Assembly: GCF_005221385.1 (NCBI RefSeq)
Contig: NZ_CP039906.1
Location: 1-47,742 of the forward strand
Direction: 5' to 3'
DNA from: Agrobacterium tumefaciens
GTDB lineage: Bacteria; Pseudomonadota; Alphaproteobacteria; Rhizobiales; Rhizobiaceae
DNA length: 47,742 nt
A program made the position numbers and the translations under genes. This document shows positions 1-7,977 of the stretch, piece after piece. How positions within the stretch are numbered: the first letter of the stretch is position 1; each line of letters starts with the position of its first letter. A model generated the notes under the pieces. The model was not told the origin of the DNA. It saw nothing but the letters and a program-made list of their open reading frames with translations, and searched no databases.

Positions 1-24
1 CTAGGACGGAGGCGGAAAGACAAT

Positions 25-735
25 ATGTTTGAACAGATAGGTGCGGCGCTCACAGGAGCGCCGAACGGACGGGCACGCACACCCGTCAGAAGGCAGAGCC
101 GCGCGCTCGGCCGATGCGAAGCCGTCTTCTGGCGGCGCACCAATCGCGAGGAAGTGCAGCGCATTCTTCTTGCTGCTAAGCGCTATGAACGGATCGAGCG
201 CCAAGCCGGCGCGAGGAGCGGCCCCTTGGGTGCCGTCGCCATCGAGGTCCTGGAGCTGTTCGTCAATCTTGTCGATTACAAGACCGGCCGGCTGGAGCCA
301 TCGATCGACACGCTGATGCTCCGGCTCAAACGCTCGCGTGACGCAATCGTCCGCGCGCTGAAGAATCTTCGCACCCATGGTTTTCTGGATTGGCTGCGTC
401 GATACGAGCCGACGGGCAATACGGGACGTGGCCCACAGGTTCAGCAAACCAGCAATGCCTATCGCCTCTCCCTTCCCGAACGCGCCAAGCGCTTCCTTGG
501 CCGGTTCGGGATTGCCCCTCCCCTCCCCGACGACCATCTCCAGGCCATGGCGGCGCGAACGGCTGCCATTGAGGAGCATCGTGTTACCCTGGCGCTGGAT
601 GAACGCGCCCTATTCGACCTCGGCGACAATCCCCTGGGGCAAGCCCTCGCACGCCTTGGAAAATCAATAAAACAACGCGAGTCCGCCAGACAGACTGAAT
701 CCCTTCCTGGTTCTATAATATATAGACGGGAATAA
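25..735 (+). CDS. Winged-helix plasmid replication/maintenance protein
   Basis: The 236-aa product is basic at the N-terminus. Its core (about residues 70-125) reads like a winged helix: a helix ending in LFVNLVDYKTGRLEPS, then a recognition-helix segment SRDAIVRALKNLRTHGFL, then a wing. This layout is common in replication initiators and replication-associated HTH proteins of alphaproteobacterial plasmids. It leads a maintenance block in which a ParE-type toxin-antitoxin pair and parA follow on the same strand, which supports a replication or copy-control role. No catalytic motif is visible. An open frame on the opposite strand (1-579) is an antisense shadow. The family role is inferred from domain type and context; a plasmid transcriptional regulator is the main alternative. 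Confidence 0.6.
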   Translation: MFEQIGAALTGAPNGRARTPVRRQSRALGRCEAVFWRRTNREEVQRILLAAKRYERIERQAGARSGPLGAVAIEVLELFVNLVDYKTGRLEPSIDTLMLRLKRSRDAIVRALKNLRTHGFLDWLRRYEPTGNTGRGPQVQQTSNAYRLSLPERAKRFLGRFGIAPPLPDDHLQAMAARTAAIEEHRVTLALDERALFDLGDNPLGQALARLGKSIKQRESARQTESLPGSIIYRRE

Positions 736-950
736 GCGGACGCCGCTGTTCGGGCTTCTAACGAAGCCCTGCGGCGGTTCCGGCCCGCGCCTATTGCGGG
801 CCGGTGCGGCACCCCCAGATGCAAAATCGCCGTCGACGAATGCGCGGAAAGGAAAAATGGCTCTTGAAAGGGGCGAAGGGGGTTGGCGGCAGAGCCAAAT
901 AATGCGAATATCAGATAAACGCACCGAGGTTATTAGATATGGAGACGGAA
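736..950. other. Intergenic region with GC-rich hairpin
   Basis: No convincing gene is seen here. A GC-rich inverted repeat (arms CCGGCCCGC and GCGGGCCGG, about 780-804) lies downstream of the winged-helix gene and could fold as a transcript-end hairpin, although no T-run follows it. The last bases hold the AT-rich leader of the antitoxin gene. Confidence 0.35.
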
Positions 951-1430
951 ATGGCGACGCTTTCTTTCCCGGACACGATTGACGGCAAAGCCGTGAAAAA
1001 TCTGGCCGGCGCGCACGCGCTGAACGGCGCCGTGGTGTTCGGCCAGCCCGGCGGGTTCGCCGTTCTCGTCAAATATGGCGCCAACGAACGGGCCGTGGCC
1101 GCGCAGCGATCCAAGCGCATGCGGATTTGGCGGAATTTGAACACCGCCGCTGCCTATGTCCGCGACGAGCTCGGTCTTGCCCGCTTCGAAATCGACATGA
1201 CCGACCACGATCCGGCGGCCCTCGAAAGGAGGCGGCCGGATACGGCCGAGCGACAGCGACAGCTGCACGAGGCAGCTGAGCATGATGCCTGGTTTCGTGG
1301 GGAGGTCCAGAAAGCCCTCGACGGCATCAGCGACGGCTCGAACCACGCGATTTCGGAGGAAGATTGGGAAATTCGCTCAAAAGCCAGACGGGCCGAGCTC
1401 GAACGGCGTGTCGTGAAAAATGATCGCTAA
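951..1430 (+). CDS. Antitoxin of a ParE-type toxin-antitoxin pair
   Basis: The protein is about 159 aa, longer than typical ParD antitoxins, and looks bipartite. Residues 1-75 contain GQPGGFAVLVKYGANERAVA and RMRIWRNLN, which may be a DNA-binding or structural domain. The charged helical C-terminus (AEHDAWFRGEVQKALD and onward) resembles the toxin-wrapping tail of plasmid stability antitoxins. Its 3' end overlaps the downstream toxin gene by 11 bp, the usual order for translationally coupled antitoxin-toxin pairs. An in-frame ATG exists at 939, but the ATG at 951 has a GGAG six bases upstream and is preferred. The antitoxin role is inferred from the toxin partner and gene order. Confidence 0.65.
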   Translation: MATLSFPDTIDGKAVKNLAGAHALNGAVVFGQPGGFAVLVKYGANERAVAAQRSKRMRIWRNLNTAAAYVRDELGLARFEIDMTDHDPAALERRRPDTAERQRQLHEAAEHDAWFRGEVQKALDGISDGSNHAISEEDWEIRSKARRAELERRVVKNDR

Positions 1431-1716
1431 GCGCATGCGCCTTGTCAGGCGCGAGACCTACGCCCATGATCTGGACCGGATCGTTGAATATATCGCCAAG
1501 GACAATCCGGTGGCCGCTCTCGCCATGTGGGATGAAATCGAAGGCCAGGTCGAGCGGCTAAGAGACTTCCCGCTGTCCGGTCGGTCAGGCCGAGTACCGG
1601 AGACGCGAGAGCTTGTCGTCGCCGGCACAGCCTATATCGTCATCTATGTCGTGGGTGATGATGTGGATTTGGTTCGCGTCCTGCATGGCGCGCAGAAGTG
1701 GCCCCCAAATCCGTGA
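1420..1716 (+). CDS. parE: RelE/ParE-family toxin
   Basis: This 98-aa protein has the ParE/RelE superfamily layout. An N-terminal helical segment contains DLDRIVEYIAKDNPVAALAMWDEIEGQVERLRDFPLS. It is followed by the beta-sheet core with the family signature PLSGRSGRVPETRELVVAGTAYIVIYVV and a C-terminal strand VDLVRVLHGAQKWP ending in the typical HGAQ-W motif. ParE members poison DNA gyrase, whereas RelE members cleave mRNA. The arrangement of the conserved Arg and the HGAQ tail fits ParE-like plasmid stabilisation toxins. The start overlaps the antitoxin gene, so the pair is probably one transcript that kills plasmid-free daughter cells. Which cellular target is hit cannot be decided from sequence alone. 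Confidence 0.85.
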   Translation: MIAKRMRLVRRETYAHDLDRIVEYIAKDNPVAALAMWDEIEGQVERLRDFPLSGRSGRVPETRELVVAGTAYIVIYVVGDDVDLVRVLHGAQKWPPNP

Positions 1717-1729
1717 AATCGCTGTAGAT

Positions 1730-1870
1730 CGTTGTCGGCAATTGCTGGCTGATAGATAATAGATTGCAAAAAGCTAGCTTTTTATAATCTGCTAGAAAAC
1801 AGCATGTAATTTGTTTATTAATAATAAGCAGCTATCATATCTGCTGATAAACAGATTGTGAGGATTTGAT
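1730..1870. repeat. Centromere-like repeats upstream of parA
   Basis: This AT-rich leader contains a perfect 16-bp palindrome AAAAAGCTAGCTTTTT at 1768-1783. Scattered copies in both orientations of motifs related to AATCTGCT, AGCAGATT and CTATCAT follow. The same AAAAAGCTAGC core recurs at 3142-3152 and at 45525-45535. Short repeats directly upstream of a parA gene with an RHH partner are typical of a parS/operator region that serves both segregation and autoregulation. The role is inferred from location. Confidence 0.6.
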
Positions 1871-2542
1871 ATGCCCGTCATATCTCTGGTATCGAGCAAA
1901 GGAGGCGTCGGCAAAACGACTTCCGCCGTCGTGCTTGCCGGTGAATTCGCAGCCGCTGGCCGCAAGGTAATCCTGATTGATGCTGACCCCAACCGACCGC
2001 TCCAGGCTTGGTCAAATCTAAAGATCCTCCCCGAAACATTGCGCTTGATGATCGATGATTCCGCCGAGACGATCATCGACACGATCGAAGAAGCGCGTGC
2101 AGCGGCGGATTTCGTGATCGTTGACCTCGAAGGAACGGCTACAGACCGTATCGGCTTTGCGATTGCTCGATCGGATCTCGTGCTCATCCCACTGCAAAGT
2201 TCAGTCTTGGACGCAGCGGAGGCTGCGAAATCCGTGAAGCTCGTTCATCAAATGCGAAAAGTAGCCAACCGCGATATTCCGTATCGGGTCTTCTTCACGC
2301 GGGTTCCGCCCGCCATTCGCGAGCGGACCGCTCGTGATATTGGCCGACAGTTTTCCGAAGCTGCTATCCCAGTGCTGCCAGCTACACTGATTGATCGCGC
2401 GGCCTATCGCGCGTTGTTCTCTCTGGGCGGCTCGCTGCACGAACTGGAGGCGTCTGACGTTTCCGGGCTTGAAAGTGCAAGAGAGAACAGCCGGGAGTTT
2501 GCGCAGTCTGTTGTGAACGTCCTGAAAGGGGAGCACGCATGA
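1871..2542 (+). CDS. parA: ParA-family partition ATPase
   Basis: The 223-aa protein has a deviant Walker A box KGGVGKTT at residues 10-17, an A' motif (VILIDADPNRPLQAW, about 33-47) and a Walker B-like FVIVDLEGTA. These identify a short ParA/MinD-type ATPase of the kind that lacks an N-terminal HTH domain (type Ib). It would bind nucleoid DNA in the ATP form and move plasmid-centromere complexes. The gene overlaps the downstream RHH gene by 4 bp (ATGA), forming a parA-parB cassette. A repeat-rich leader precedes it and more repeats follow the partner gene. The start ATG has a GAGG at 1859-1862. Confidence 0.92.
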   Translation: MPVISLVSSKGGVGKTTSAVVLAGEFAAAGRKVILIDADPNRPLQAWSNLKILPETLRLMIDDSAETIIDTIEEARAAADFVIVDLEGTATDRIGFAIARSDLVLIPLQSSVLDAAEAAKSVKLVHQMRKVANRDIPYRVFFTRVPPAIRERTARDIGRQFSEAAIPVLPATLIDRAAYRALFSLGGSLHELEASDVSGLESARENSREFAQSVVNVLKGEHA

Positions 2543-2871
2543 ATAGCGATGACAAAAAACGCGCTACGCTCGATTTTGGAGATTTAGACAACACGCCAGC
2601 GCCGCCGGTGGACACGGCGGCGGTGAAGGCGGCAACGCGCGCCGCGGGCTTTAGGGAAACACCGAAAGCAGTCGTCTCGGAGAGTTCTGTATCGTCACGG
2701 CCTATGAGACGGGCTCGGCGCAAGACCGGCCGCACAGAGCAGTTTGCGACACGCCTCAAGGCGGAAACCTTGGAGGCTATATATTCCTATGCTGATACTA
2801 ACGAGATAACCTTGGCAGAAACGATCGAGCGGGCAGTGGCTGCACTTACCGAGATTGACAGAAAGAGCTAG
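2539..2871 (+). CDS. Ribbon-helix-helix partition partner (ParB/ParG-type)
   Basis: This 110-aa protein has a flexible N-terminus rich in Ala, Pro and charged residues (1-60). The C-terminal domain, TEQFATRLKAETLEAIYSYADTNEITLAETIERAVAAL, has the pattern of a strand followed by two helices seen in RHH (CopG/ParG) proteins. Type Ib partition loci pair a short ParA with exactly this kind of small centromere-binding protein, whose flexible tail stimulates the ATPase. The start codon overlaps the parA stop, so the two genes are translationally coupled. Repeats at 1730-1870, 2869-2912 and 3142-3203 are its likely binding sites. This role is inferred from gene order and fold pattern. Confidence 0.75.
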   Translation: MNSDDKKRATLDFGDLDNTPAPPVDTAAVKAATRAAGFRETPKAVVSESSVSSRPMRRARRKTGRTEQFATRLKAETLEAIYSYADTNEITLAETIERAVAALTEIDRKS

Positions 2872-2912
2872 CAGCAAGATAGCAATCTGCTACCTGAATG
2901 ATAGCACCGGCC
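2869..2912. repeat. Centromere-like repeat cluster downstream of parAB
   Basis: Immediately after the RHH gene the sequence carries GCTAGCAGCAAGATAGCAAT, CTGCTA and GATAGC. These are variants of the motifs found upstream of parA and at 3142-3203. It is probably part of the partition site bound by the RHH protein. Confidence 0.5.
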
Positions 2913-2981
2913 GGCATCCGGTGAGCCTCAAGCTCCAAGCCAATTAGAGGATGTAAATCGGACCTCAGCAAAGGAGTTCCG

Positions 2982-3092
2982 ATGAATTACGATTGGACCG
3001 TCGTCAAAACAAAACGTCTAAAGGTAGCGAAAACCGCCTTACTCGCAGCCTCGCTGCTCGCCATCTGCCTCATCCCGTGGATAGCGCTTTGA
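2982..3092 (+). CDS. Small single-span membrane protein, unknown function
   Basis: This 36-codon frame starts at an ATG with a strong ribosome-binding site (AAGGAG at 2971-2976, five bases upstream). The predicted product has a basic N-terminus (VKTKRLKVAKT) followed by about 18 hydrophobic residues ending IPWIAL, which suggests one membrane span. It lies between parAB and the next repeat cluster. No family is recognised. Coding status rests on the ribosome-binding site and the positive-then-hydrophobic layout only. Confidence 0.45.
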   Translation: MNYDWTVVKTKRLKVAKTALLAASLLAICLIPWIAL

Positions 3093-3141
3093 GGCCCAGG
3101 CGGCAAAACCGTAGAAGTGTCGCTCCTACCAAGACGAATAG

Positions 3142-3203
3142 AAAAAGCTAGCATAAAGTTAGCAGTTTGCTATCTGATAGCAATCAGCTAGATTGCTGCT
3201 GTC
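3142..3203. repeat. Second centromere-like repeat array
   Basis: A run of closely spaced motifs (AAAAAGCTAGC, GTTAGCAGTTTGCTATC, TGATAGCAATCAGCTAG, ATTGCTGC) shares its core with the parA leader and with 45525-45560. Alternating GCTAGC, GCTATC and GATAGC words form overlapping imperfect palindromes, as expected for cooperative RHH binding. The function is inferred. Confidence 0.55.
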
Positions 3204-3459
3204 CCGTCAAACTACCGCAGGGGAACTGACCGTCGGCAGATGCGTCGCGATAACGCGCGATGGCTTCAACCAACCGCGCGATCTTCTCCCGGTTCTCTGC
3301 GATCAGTTGCTCTGCCTTTTTACGGTCCTTTCCGGATATGGCCATAGTCACGAGCATGTTGCGGGTGAGGTCGATCGACTCCCTCAGGCCTTCGATGTCG
3401 ATCTCCATCAACCGAATACGATCTTGCATCTCATTATGCGAGTTCATGAGCATCCCCAT
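3184..3459 (-). CDS. Small coiled-coil protein, unknown function
   Basis: The product is about 91 aa and mostly charged helix. IRLMEIDIEGLRESIDLTRNMLVTMAI and DRKKAEQLIAENREKIARLVEAIARY have heptad-like spacing of Leu, Ile and Met, which suggests a coiled coil. The C-terminus is short and polar. The family is not recognised. Possible starts are ATGs at 3459, 3453 and 3447; the last has GGGGATG just upstream. The 3' end runs into the centromere-like repeats, and the gene is oriented against the parAB genes. It could be a small plasmid regulator or simply hypothetical. Confidence 0.45.
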   Translation of the reverse strand: MGMLMNSHNEMQDRIRLMEIDIEGLRESIDLTRNMLVTMAISGKDRKKAEQLIAENREKIARLVEAIARYRDASADGQFPCGSLTGQQQSS

Positions 3460-3607
3460 CGACAACGCAGAGATCCACTTGGTTCAGGCTCCGCTATTTT
3501 ACAAGAGGCCTAAGCAGCCATCCGAGGTTGCTTCCACGGCAAGCTTGCAATCCTAATTTTGGTCATGGAAAATAGGCCAGGCCTAAGGGCGAGGGCTGAG
3601 CTACAAA

Positions 3608-3961
3608 ATGGACGGGTGGCAACCGCCGAGTTCAATACCATCGGATCTAAGACGCAGAGCGCGGCAGGCCCTGCGGGGGTACACTTTGGCGGAAAATCAG
3701 TTTCAAAACATCCAGGATGAGCGGGATGCACTTGAAGAGCGGATGCGGATCCTCCTAAAACGATGGGCGAAGCTGCACTCGTTGGCGCCGCTGCCTCCTG
3801 AGGCCAGCGCCCAGGTCGAAATGGAAGTATTCTCGATCTGCGGCCGATTGCAGGATCTTTTGCTGCCATGGCAGACGGCGCATATTGCTCTGCTCTCGGC
3901 TTATGAGGAGGTCCAAGCCGTGTTGCGCGCCGGTGGCTTCACAGCGCACCTCGATAGCTGA
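3608..3961 (+). CDS. Unknown helical protein, paralogue 1 of a tandem pair
   Basis: The 117-aa product is not assigned to a known family. It is predominantly helical. It shares an ordered set of identities with the gene at 4201-4569: RAR-x-AL, Y-xx-AE, ERDALE, R-xxx-L-xx-RW, a VE-x-E-xxx-I segment, P-xxx-A-xx-AL, and the ending E-xx-AVL-x-A-GF. The two genes lie 239 bp apart on the same strand and are almost the same length, so they probably arose by tandem duplication and have diverged. There are no signal peptide, membrane spans or metal-binding clusters. The context between partition genes and a mobilization block suggests a plasmid accessory role, but no function can be stated. The ribosome-binding site is weak. 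Confidence 0.6.
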   Translation: MDGWQPPSSIPSDLRRRARQALRGYTLAENQFQNIQDERDALEERMRILLKRWAKLHSLAPLPPEASAQVEMEVFSICGRLQDLLLPWQTAHIALLSAYEEVQAVLRAGGFTAHLDS

Positions 3962-4200
3962 GGTGCGGCTTCCCCCGTTGTAGTGGCAGGCGGGACAACC
4001 GGCCTGAAGAAAAAGGCCGCCACACGATCGCTGGCGGCCCGAGTTGTGCAAGTCGGGGTAACTTGCTGGTCTCTGGAATACAGAGAAATCCATGGAGACG
4101 GCCGTAAGGTAGCCACCCAGGGATGCTTTGAGCAAGTCGGCGACTGATGTTTCCCACGTCGACAGCGGCCGACGAGCGACAATGATGCGGAGGCGCATGC

Positions 4201-4569
4201 ATGAAATGGTGGCCGGGCAGGGACATGCCCAATCTCCGAGCGATGGGTGATAGGGCAAGGGATGCGCTGAAGGCGTATGAGGTGGCCGAGGCCGTCTATT
4301 CCGAATATCGAAAAGAGCGAGATGCGCTGGAGGTCCGATACCGATCGCTCATAGGACGTTGGTGGGGCGAGTATGAAGCAGGTCATCTCAGTCCGATGGA
4401 CCGTTATAGCGTGGAAAGGGAACTCGCGGCGATCAGCACCGGGATCGTTGAACTGGTGCAGCCCATGCATCACGCGCGGGTGGCGCTCGAGGTCGCCCAG
4501 CAGGAAATTCGCGCTGTCCTGCAAGCAGCCGGTTTTGCGCTGCCTCCGGATGATCTCACGAAGCTGTAG
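4201..4569 (+). CDS. Unknown helical protein, paralogue 2 of a tandem pair
   Basis: The 122-aa product matches the upstream 117-aa protein along its whole length: RARDALKAYEVAE, ERDALEVRYRSLIGRWW, YSVERELAAISTGI and AVLQAAGF correspond to segments of the paralogue. This copy has a good ribosome-binding site (GGAGG at 4189-4193, seven bases from the ATG). The pattern of paired helices with conserved ERDALE and RW suggests a helical-hairpin or coiled-coil protein. No enzymatic motif is evident. A shared ancestor is clear, but the family is not recognised. Confidence 0.65.
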   Translation: MKWWPGRDMPNLRAMGDRARDALKAYEVAEAVYSEYRKERDALEVRYRSLIGRWWGEYEAGHLSPMDRYSVERELAAISTGIVELVQPMHHARVALEVAQQEIRAVLQAAGFALPPDDLTKL

Positions 4570-4685
4570 CGCGTGGATGCGCGGCTTTCGCCGCGTATCG
4601 GCCCGGAGGCGAACGCTCTCATCAATTGGGCTGTAGAGAGCCGGAGGGCCGCCTGTGACAATGCCCCGGTGCGCCAGCACTAGGA

Positions 4686-4789
4686 CTACTTGGTCTTCGA
4701 TTCGAGATGTTCGGCGCAGATCGCTGCGACGGCCTCTTGCAATGCTTCTGTCCGGTCGATCAGCCAGGCCAACTCCTCGCTGGTGATCT
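4686..4789 (-). pseudogene. 3' fragment of the MNT-HEPN gene split by the mercury transposon
   Basis: Read on the minus strand, these bases encode an uninterrupted tail TSEELAWLIDRTEALQEAVA then AICAEHLESKTK and a stop. It continues in frame from the 5' part of the gene at 11604-12417 once the transposon and one copy of the 6-bp duplication TGATCT (4784-4789 and 11604-11609) are removed. The reconstructed protein is 303 aa. The tail is the last helix of the HEPN domain. The fragment has no start of its own and should be inactive. Confidence 0.85.
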
Positions 4790-4827
4790 GGGGTCAGAAC
4801 AAGAGCTGCTCGAAATCGTACGCTAAG
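4790..4827. repeat. Left 38-bp terminal inverted repeat of the mercury transposon
   Basis: The sequence begins GGGGTCAGAACAAGAGCTGC and ends CGTACGCTAAG. It is the exact reverse complement of 11566-11603. It lies just beyond the 3' end of tnpA. Confidence 0.95.
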
Positions 4828-4846
4828 ACCGAACGGAGCGGGAACG

Positions 4847-7822
4847 TCATGCAGCGCGGAGGATTCTTCCAGGAAGTCGCAATGGCCTGAAGCCTTCGGG
4901 CATCTGCTGCTCGGTGTCCCAGGAATAGATGCCGGTGAGATTTATGTGCTCCCAGCTGAGTGGCGAGACATGCTTGAGCAATATGTCGGGGATAGTTCGA
5001 CCACTTTGACGCAGATGGGCTACGGCACGGCTGAGATAAACGGTATTCCAGTGGACGATGGCGCTGACGACAAGGTTGAGGCCCGAGGCACGGAATGCCT
5101 GACTTTCGAACGATCGGTCGCGGATTTCGCCGCGCTCATGGAAGAAAACGGCCCGCTTGAGCTTGTGGGCGGATTCTCCTTTGTTAAGACCGGCTTGACA
5201 TCGCCGGCGAAGTGCCGGGTTGGAATACCATTCGATCATAAACAGGGATCGCTCGATGCGCCCGAGCTCACGCAGGGCTTTCGCCAACTGGCTCGGTTTC
5301 GAGGATGCCGCCAGCTTTTTGAGGATCATTGAGGGCGCAACAGAGCGTGTCGTGATTGATGCCGCCAGATGGAGAAGGTCATCCCAGTGTTCCAGAATGA
5401 GGGCGGTATTGATCGGCGCGCCGATATGGTTGGCCAGTGCTGGATATGAGTCGGCCTTTTCGAAAGTATGGAACTTCCGGTCCTTGAGATTGCGCAGCCG
5501 AGGCGCAAAACGCTTTCCGATCAGAGTGAAGAGGGCAAATACATGATCGCTCGCACCTCCGGTATCGGTAAAGTGCTCCTCGATCTCCAGGATGGTGTCG
5601 TGGTCGAACAGGCCGTCGAGAACATAGGCTGCCTCGCTCTCGGTCGGGCTGATCGGCAGAATGCTGAAATAGCCGTACTGATCGGAAAGGTGGCTGTAAA
5701 ATTTCGAGCCTGGCTCGCTGCCATAATGCAGGTTGATATCACCGCGTTTGGCGGCACGATCACTGGCCCGGAAGAACTGACCATCAGATGATGCGGTCGT
5801 CCCTGTTCCCCAGAGCTGGGCGTGGGGATGACGCGCATGGGCGTCGGTCACACATGCCTGCGCTGCGCGATAGGTTTCCGTGCGGGCATGGAACATGCGC
5901 ATCCATCCGATCTGATGGGCGCTGATCCCCTTGGAGGCTCCGGCCATACGTTTCGGGCCAAGATTGGTGGCGTCCGCGAGCGTGCCGGCGAGCATGGCCG
6001 GAATGTTTTGCGGTGAATCGCCCGTTCGAACATGGGTGAACTGGTCGGCAAAGCCGGTCCACTCATGCACGTCTCTTAAGAGATCCGGCACTTCGACAAG
6101 CGGATACATTTCGCTGAGTTCGATATTTAGTTCATCGGCTGCAGCGGGCACTTCGCTCGCCAGCGGTGTTACAATCAGGGTTCCGGCATCGAGACGGACG
6201 CCTTCAAGTTTGCCGTTGCGGGCGCGATGGGCGAGACGTTTCAGATTGAAGTCCAGCAATTGTTGCATTTCGGTGAGCCAAGCCACCCCGTCGCGCTGCA
6301 CACCGAGCCCAAGCTGGTCAGTTTCCTTCAGCTTGGTAAAAGTAGGGCGGGGCATGAAATTTTCATTTATCGGCCGGAACGCCCTGCTGCCTTCGACCCA
6401 GATGTCGGCCGAACGAAGCCGCTCGCGCAACGCTGCCAGTGTTGCAATCTCATAGAGACGGCGATCGGCCTTTGCCTGCCCGAAGATCAGTTTACGCTCC
6501 GCCGCGCCGAGATGAGCGATCGGGACACGTTCGGGAAGCACGCGCCTTCCTTCCGCGTAAAGGGATCTGAGTGTTTCGATCGCTGCCAGCAAAGGATCAT
6601 ACCGACGACTTGAATGGAATGTGAAGGTCAGGAGGAACCGGCCTGCATAATTGCGAACATTGGCATATTGCTCAGCTGCAATAAGCAAGGGTGAGGCGTC
6701 ATTGTCTTCCACCATCGCCGCAAGCGTCGGCTTTGCCTGCACCAAGCGATGCCAGCCGACGTGGCGGTCGAGCGTTTCAATTGCATCTTCATCATTGTCA
6801 TTGGCGCACTGAAGAGCCGATATCGTGTCGAGAAACAGCCGTAGTGCCTTAGCCGTCTCCATCCGGGTGTTCACATGGCGCTGCTTCTTGCGGTTATTCG
6901 CCTGCGAAAACAGCCTGCCGATCAGCTTGATGAACATGGTGACTGCGGCGTCGGTGAGCTTTTGCCCAAGCTTGATGATCTGCGCGATGATCGTCGCGCG
7001 CCGCCGACTGGCGTTGAAGTCGGCGGCAAGCCATGCCGGTGTCACATCGCCCTCCCGGACCATCTGCTCCCAGCGACCGGAGTGGATGCGGGCTTGTAGT
7101 CGGGGATCGATATCGAGCGCGCGGATGAAAGCGATCCTGTCGGTCAGCGTGACCAGGTTGGTTGCTCCCGGAGCATCTGGCGCAGATCGCAGCCAATGGA
7201 ATCGCGTCTGTCGTATCTCGGGATCAACCGTCAAAAGATCATCGAGGGATTGGAGCTTTTCGGCTGAAAGGCCCGATATCAGGGCAGCCTCGGCGCGACG
7301 GCGGGCTATTACGCGGCCGGCAAAGCCGATCCGCTCTATTGTGTCAGGTGCGGGAAGTAACACCTTCCGCTCCCGCAGCGTGGTGACAATAGCTTGGGCA
7401 ATAGAATGGCCCTTGTCCGTTGCGGTCGCCGTTTCGACGGCGGATAGTAAGGCGGCGCGCCGGTCCTGTGCTGTTGCTGTTCGTTTTCCAAAATAGGAAA
7501 GCAAATGCGCGATATGCTCGCGGCGAGTTTCCTCCCGCCTGGCATAGGAACGGAAACTCTCCGGATCAGCATCCAATTGTTCGGCTATATAATTGAGCAT
7601 CGCCCTCGGCGGAATTTCGTGCACCATGAGAGCCCGGCCCGGATGCCGCATCATGCAAAGCTGGACAGCAAAGCCGAGCTGGTTATGTTTTCGCCTGCGG
7701 ACTTCGATCTCCAGCCGGTCCGATGGAGATAGAGTGTAGTGACGGATCAGACTATCCTCATCGGTCGGTACGCCGAACAGCTCCTGTTGATCCTGAATTT
7801 TGAGAAACTTCCGCCGCGCCAT
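4847..7822 (-). CDS. tnpA: Tn3-family transposase
   Basis: This 991-aa protein has full family length. The N-terminal DNA-binding region contains the common opening RHYTLSPSDRLEIEVRRRKHNQLGFAVQLC. The catalytic region carries the DDE signatures WGTGTTASSDGQFF (first Asp), TGGASDHVFALF (second Asp) and AGLNKGESAHKLKRA (Glu), followed by the conserved RDRSFESQAFRASGLNL tail. It cuts and joins the 38-bp ends, giving replicative transposition and a cointegrate. It is divergent from tnpR with the res site between, the normal arrangement. The stop codon is about 20 bp from the left terminal repeat. Confidence 0.96.
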   Translation of the reverse strand: MARRKFLKIQDQQELFGVPTDEDSLIRHYTLSPSDRLEIEVRRRKHNQLGFAVQLCMMRHPGRALMVHEIPPRAMLNYIAEQLDADPESFRSYARREETRREHIAHLLSYFGKRTATAQDRRAALLSAVETATATDKGHSIAQAIVTTLRERKVLLPAPDTIERIGFAGRVIARRRAEAALISGLSAEKLQSLDDLLTVDPEIRQTRFHWLRSAPDAPGATNLVTLTDRIAFIRALDIDPRLQARIHSGRWEQMVREGDVTPAWLAADFNASRRRATIIAQIIKLGQKLTDAAVTMFIKLIGRLFSQANNRKKQRHVNTRMETAKALRLFLDTISALQCANDNDEDAIETLDRHVGWHRLVQAKPTLAAMVEDNDASPLLIAAEQYANVRNYAGRFLLTFTFHSSRRYDPLLAAIETLRSLYAEGRRVLPERVPIAHLGAAERKLIFGQAKADRRLYEIATLAALRERLRSADIWVEGSRAFRPINENFMPRPTFTKLKETDQLGLGVQRDGVAWLTEMQQLLDFNLKRLAHRARNGKLEGVRLDAGTLIVTPLASEVPAAADELNIELSEMYPLVEVPDLLRDVHEWTGFADQFTHVRTGDSPQNIPAMLAGTLADATNLGPKRMAGASKGISAHQIGWMRMFHARTETYRAAQACVTDAHARHPHAQLWGTGTTASSDGQFFRASDRAAKRGDINLHYGSEPGSKFYSHLSDQYGYFSILPISPTESEAAYVLDGLFDHDTILEIEEHFTDTGGASDHVFALFTLIGKRFAPRLRNLKDRKFHTFEKADSYPALANHIGAPINTALILEHWDDLLHLAASITTRSVAPSMILKKLAASSKPSQLAKALRELGRIERSLFMIEWYSNPALRRRCQAGLNKGESAHKLKRAVFFHERGEIRDRSFESQAFRASGLNLVVSAIVHWNTVYLSRAVAHLRQSGRTIPDILLKHVSPLSWEHINLTGIYSWDTEQQMPEGFRPLRLPGRILRAA

Positions 7823-7837
7823 TTTTTACTCCATACA

Positions 7838-7977
7838 AACTTGCGTCGATGGTTCCGGGCATGTCCGGAAACGGTCGTTTGCGTACAGGCCTAAATCACC
7901 CTGTCCACAAATTATCTTGACTTATTTGTGGACAGGCATCACCTTTCGGACAACCTATTCGGACGAAATTGAACCTT
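7838..7977. other. Putative res site between tnpA and tnpR
   Basis: The divergent intergenic region contains a perfect inverted repeat with arms CTGTCCACAAAT and ATTTGTGGACAG (7901-7935). It also holds two further imperfect dyads (GTTCCGGGCATGTCCGGAAAC and a TTCGGACAAC/TTCGGACGAA pair). Three resolvase-binding subsites are expected in a Tn3-family res, and this region must also hold both promoters. The assignment rests on location and dyads. Confidence 0.7.

Noticed and set aside
1..579. 192-codon minus-strand frame at the left edge
   Set aside because: Antisense to the winged-helix gene, which has the better domain support and context.
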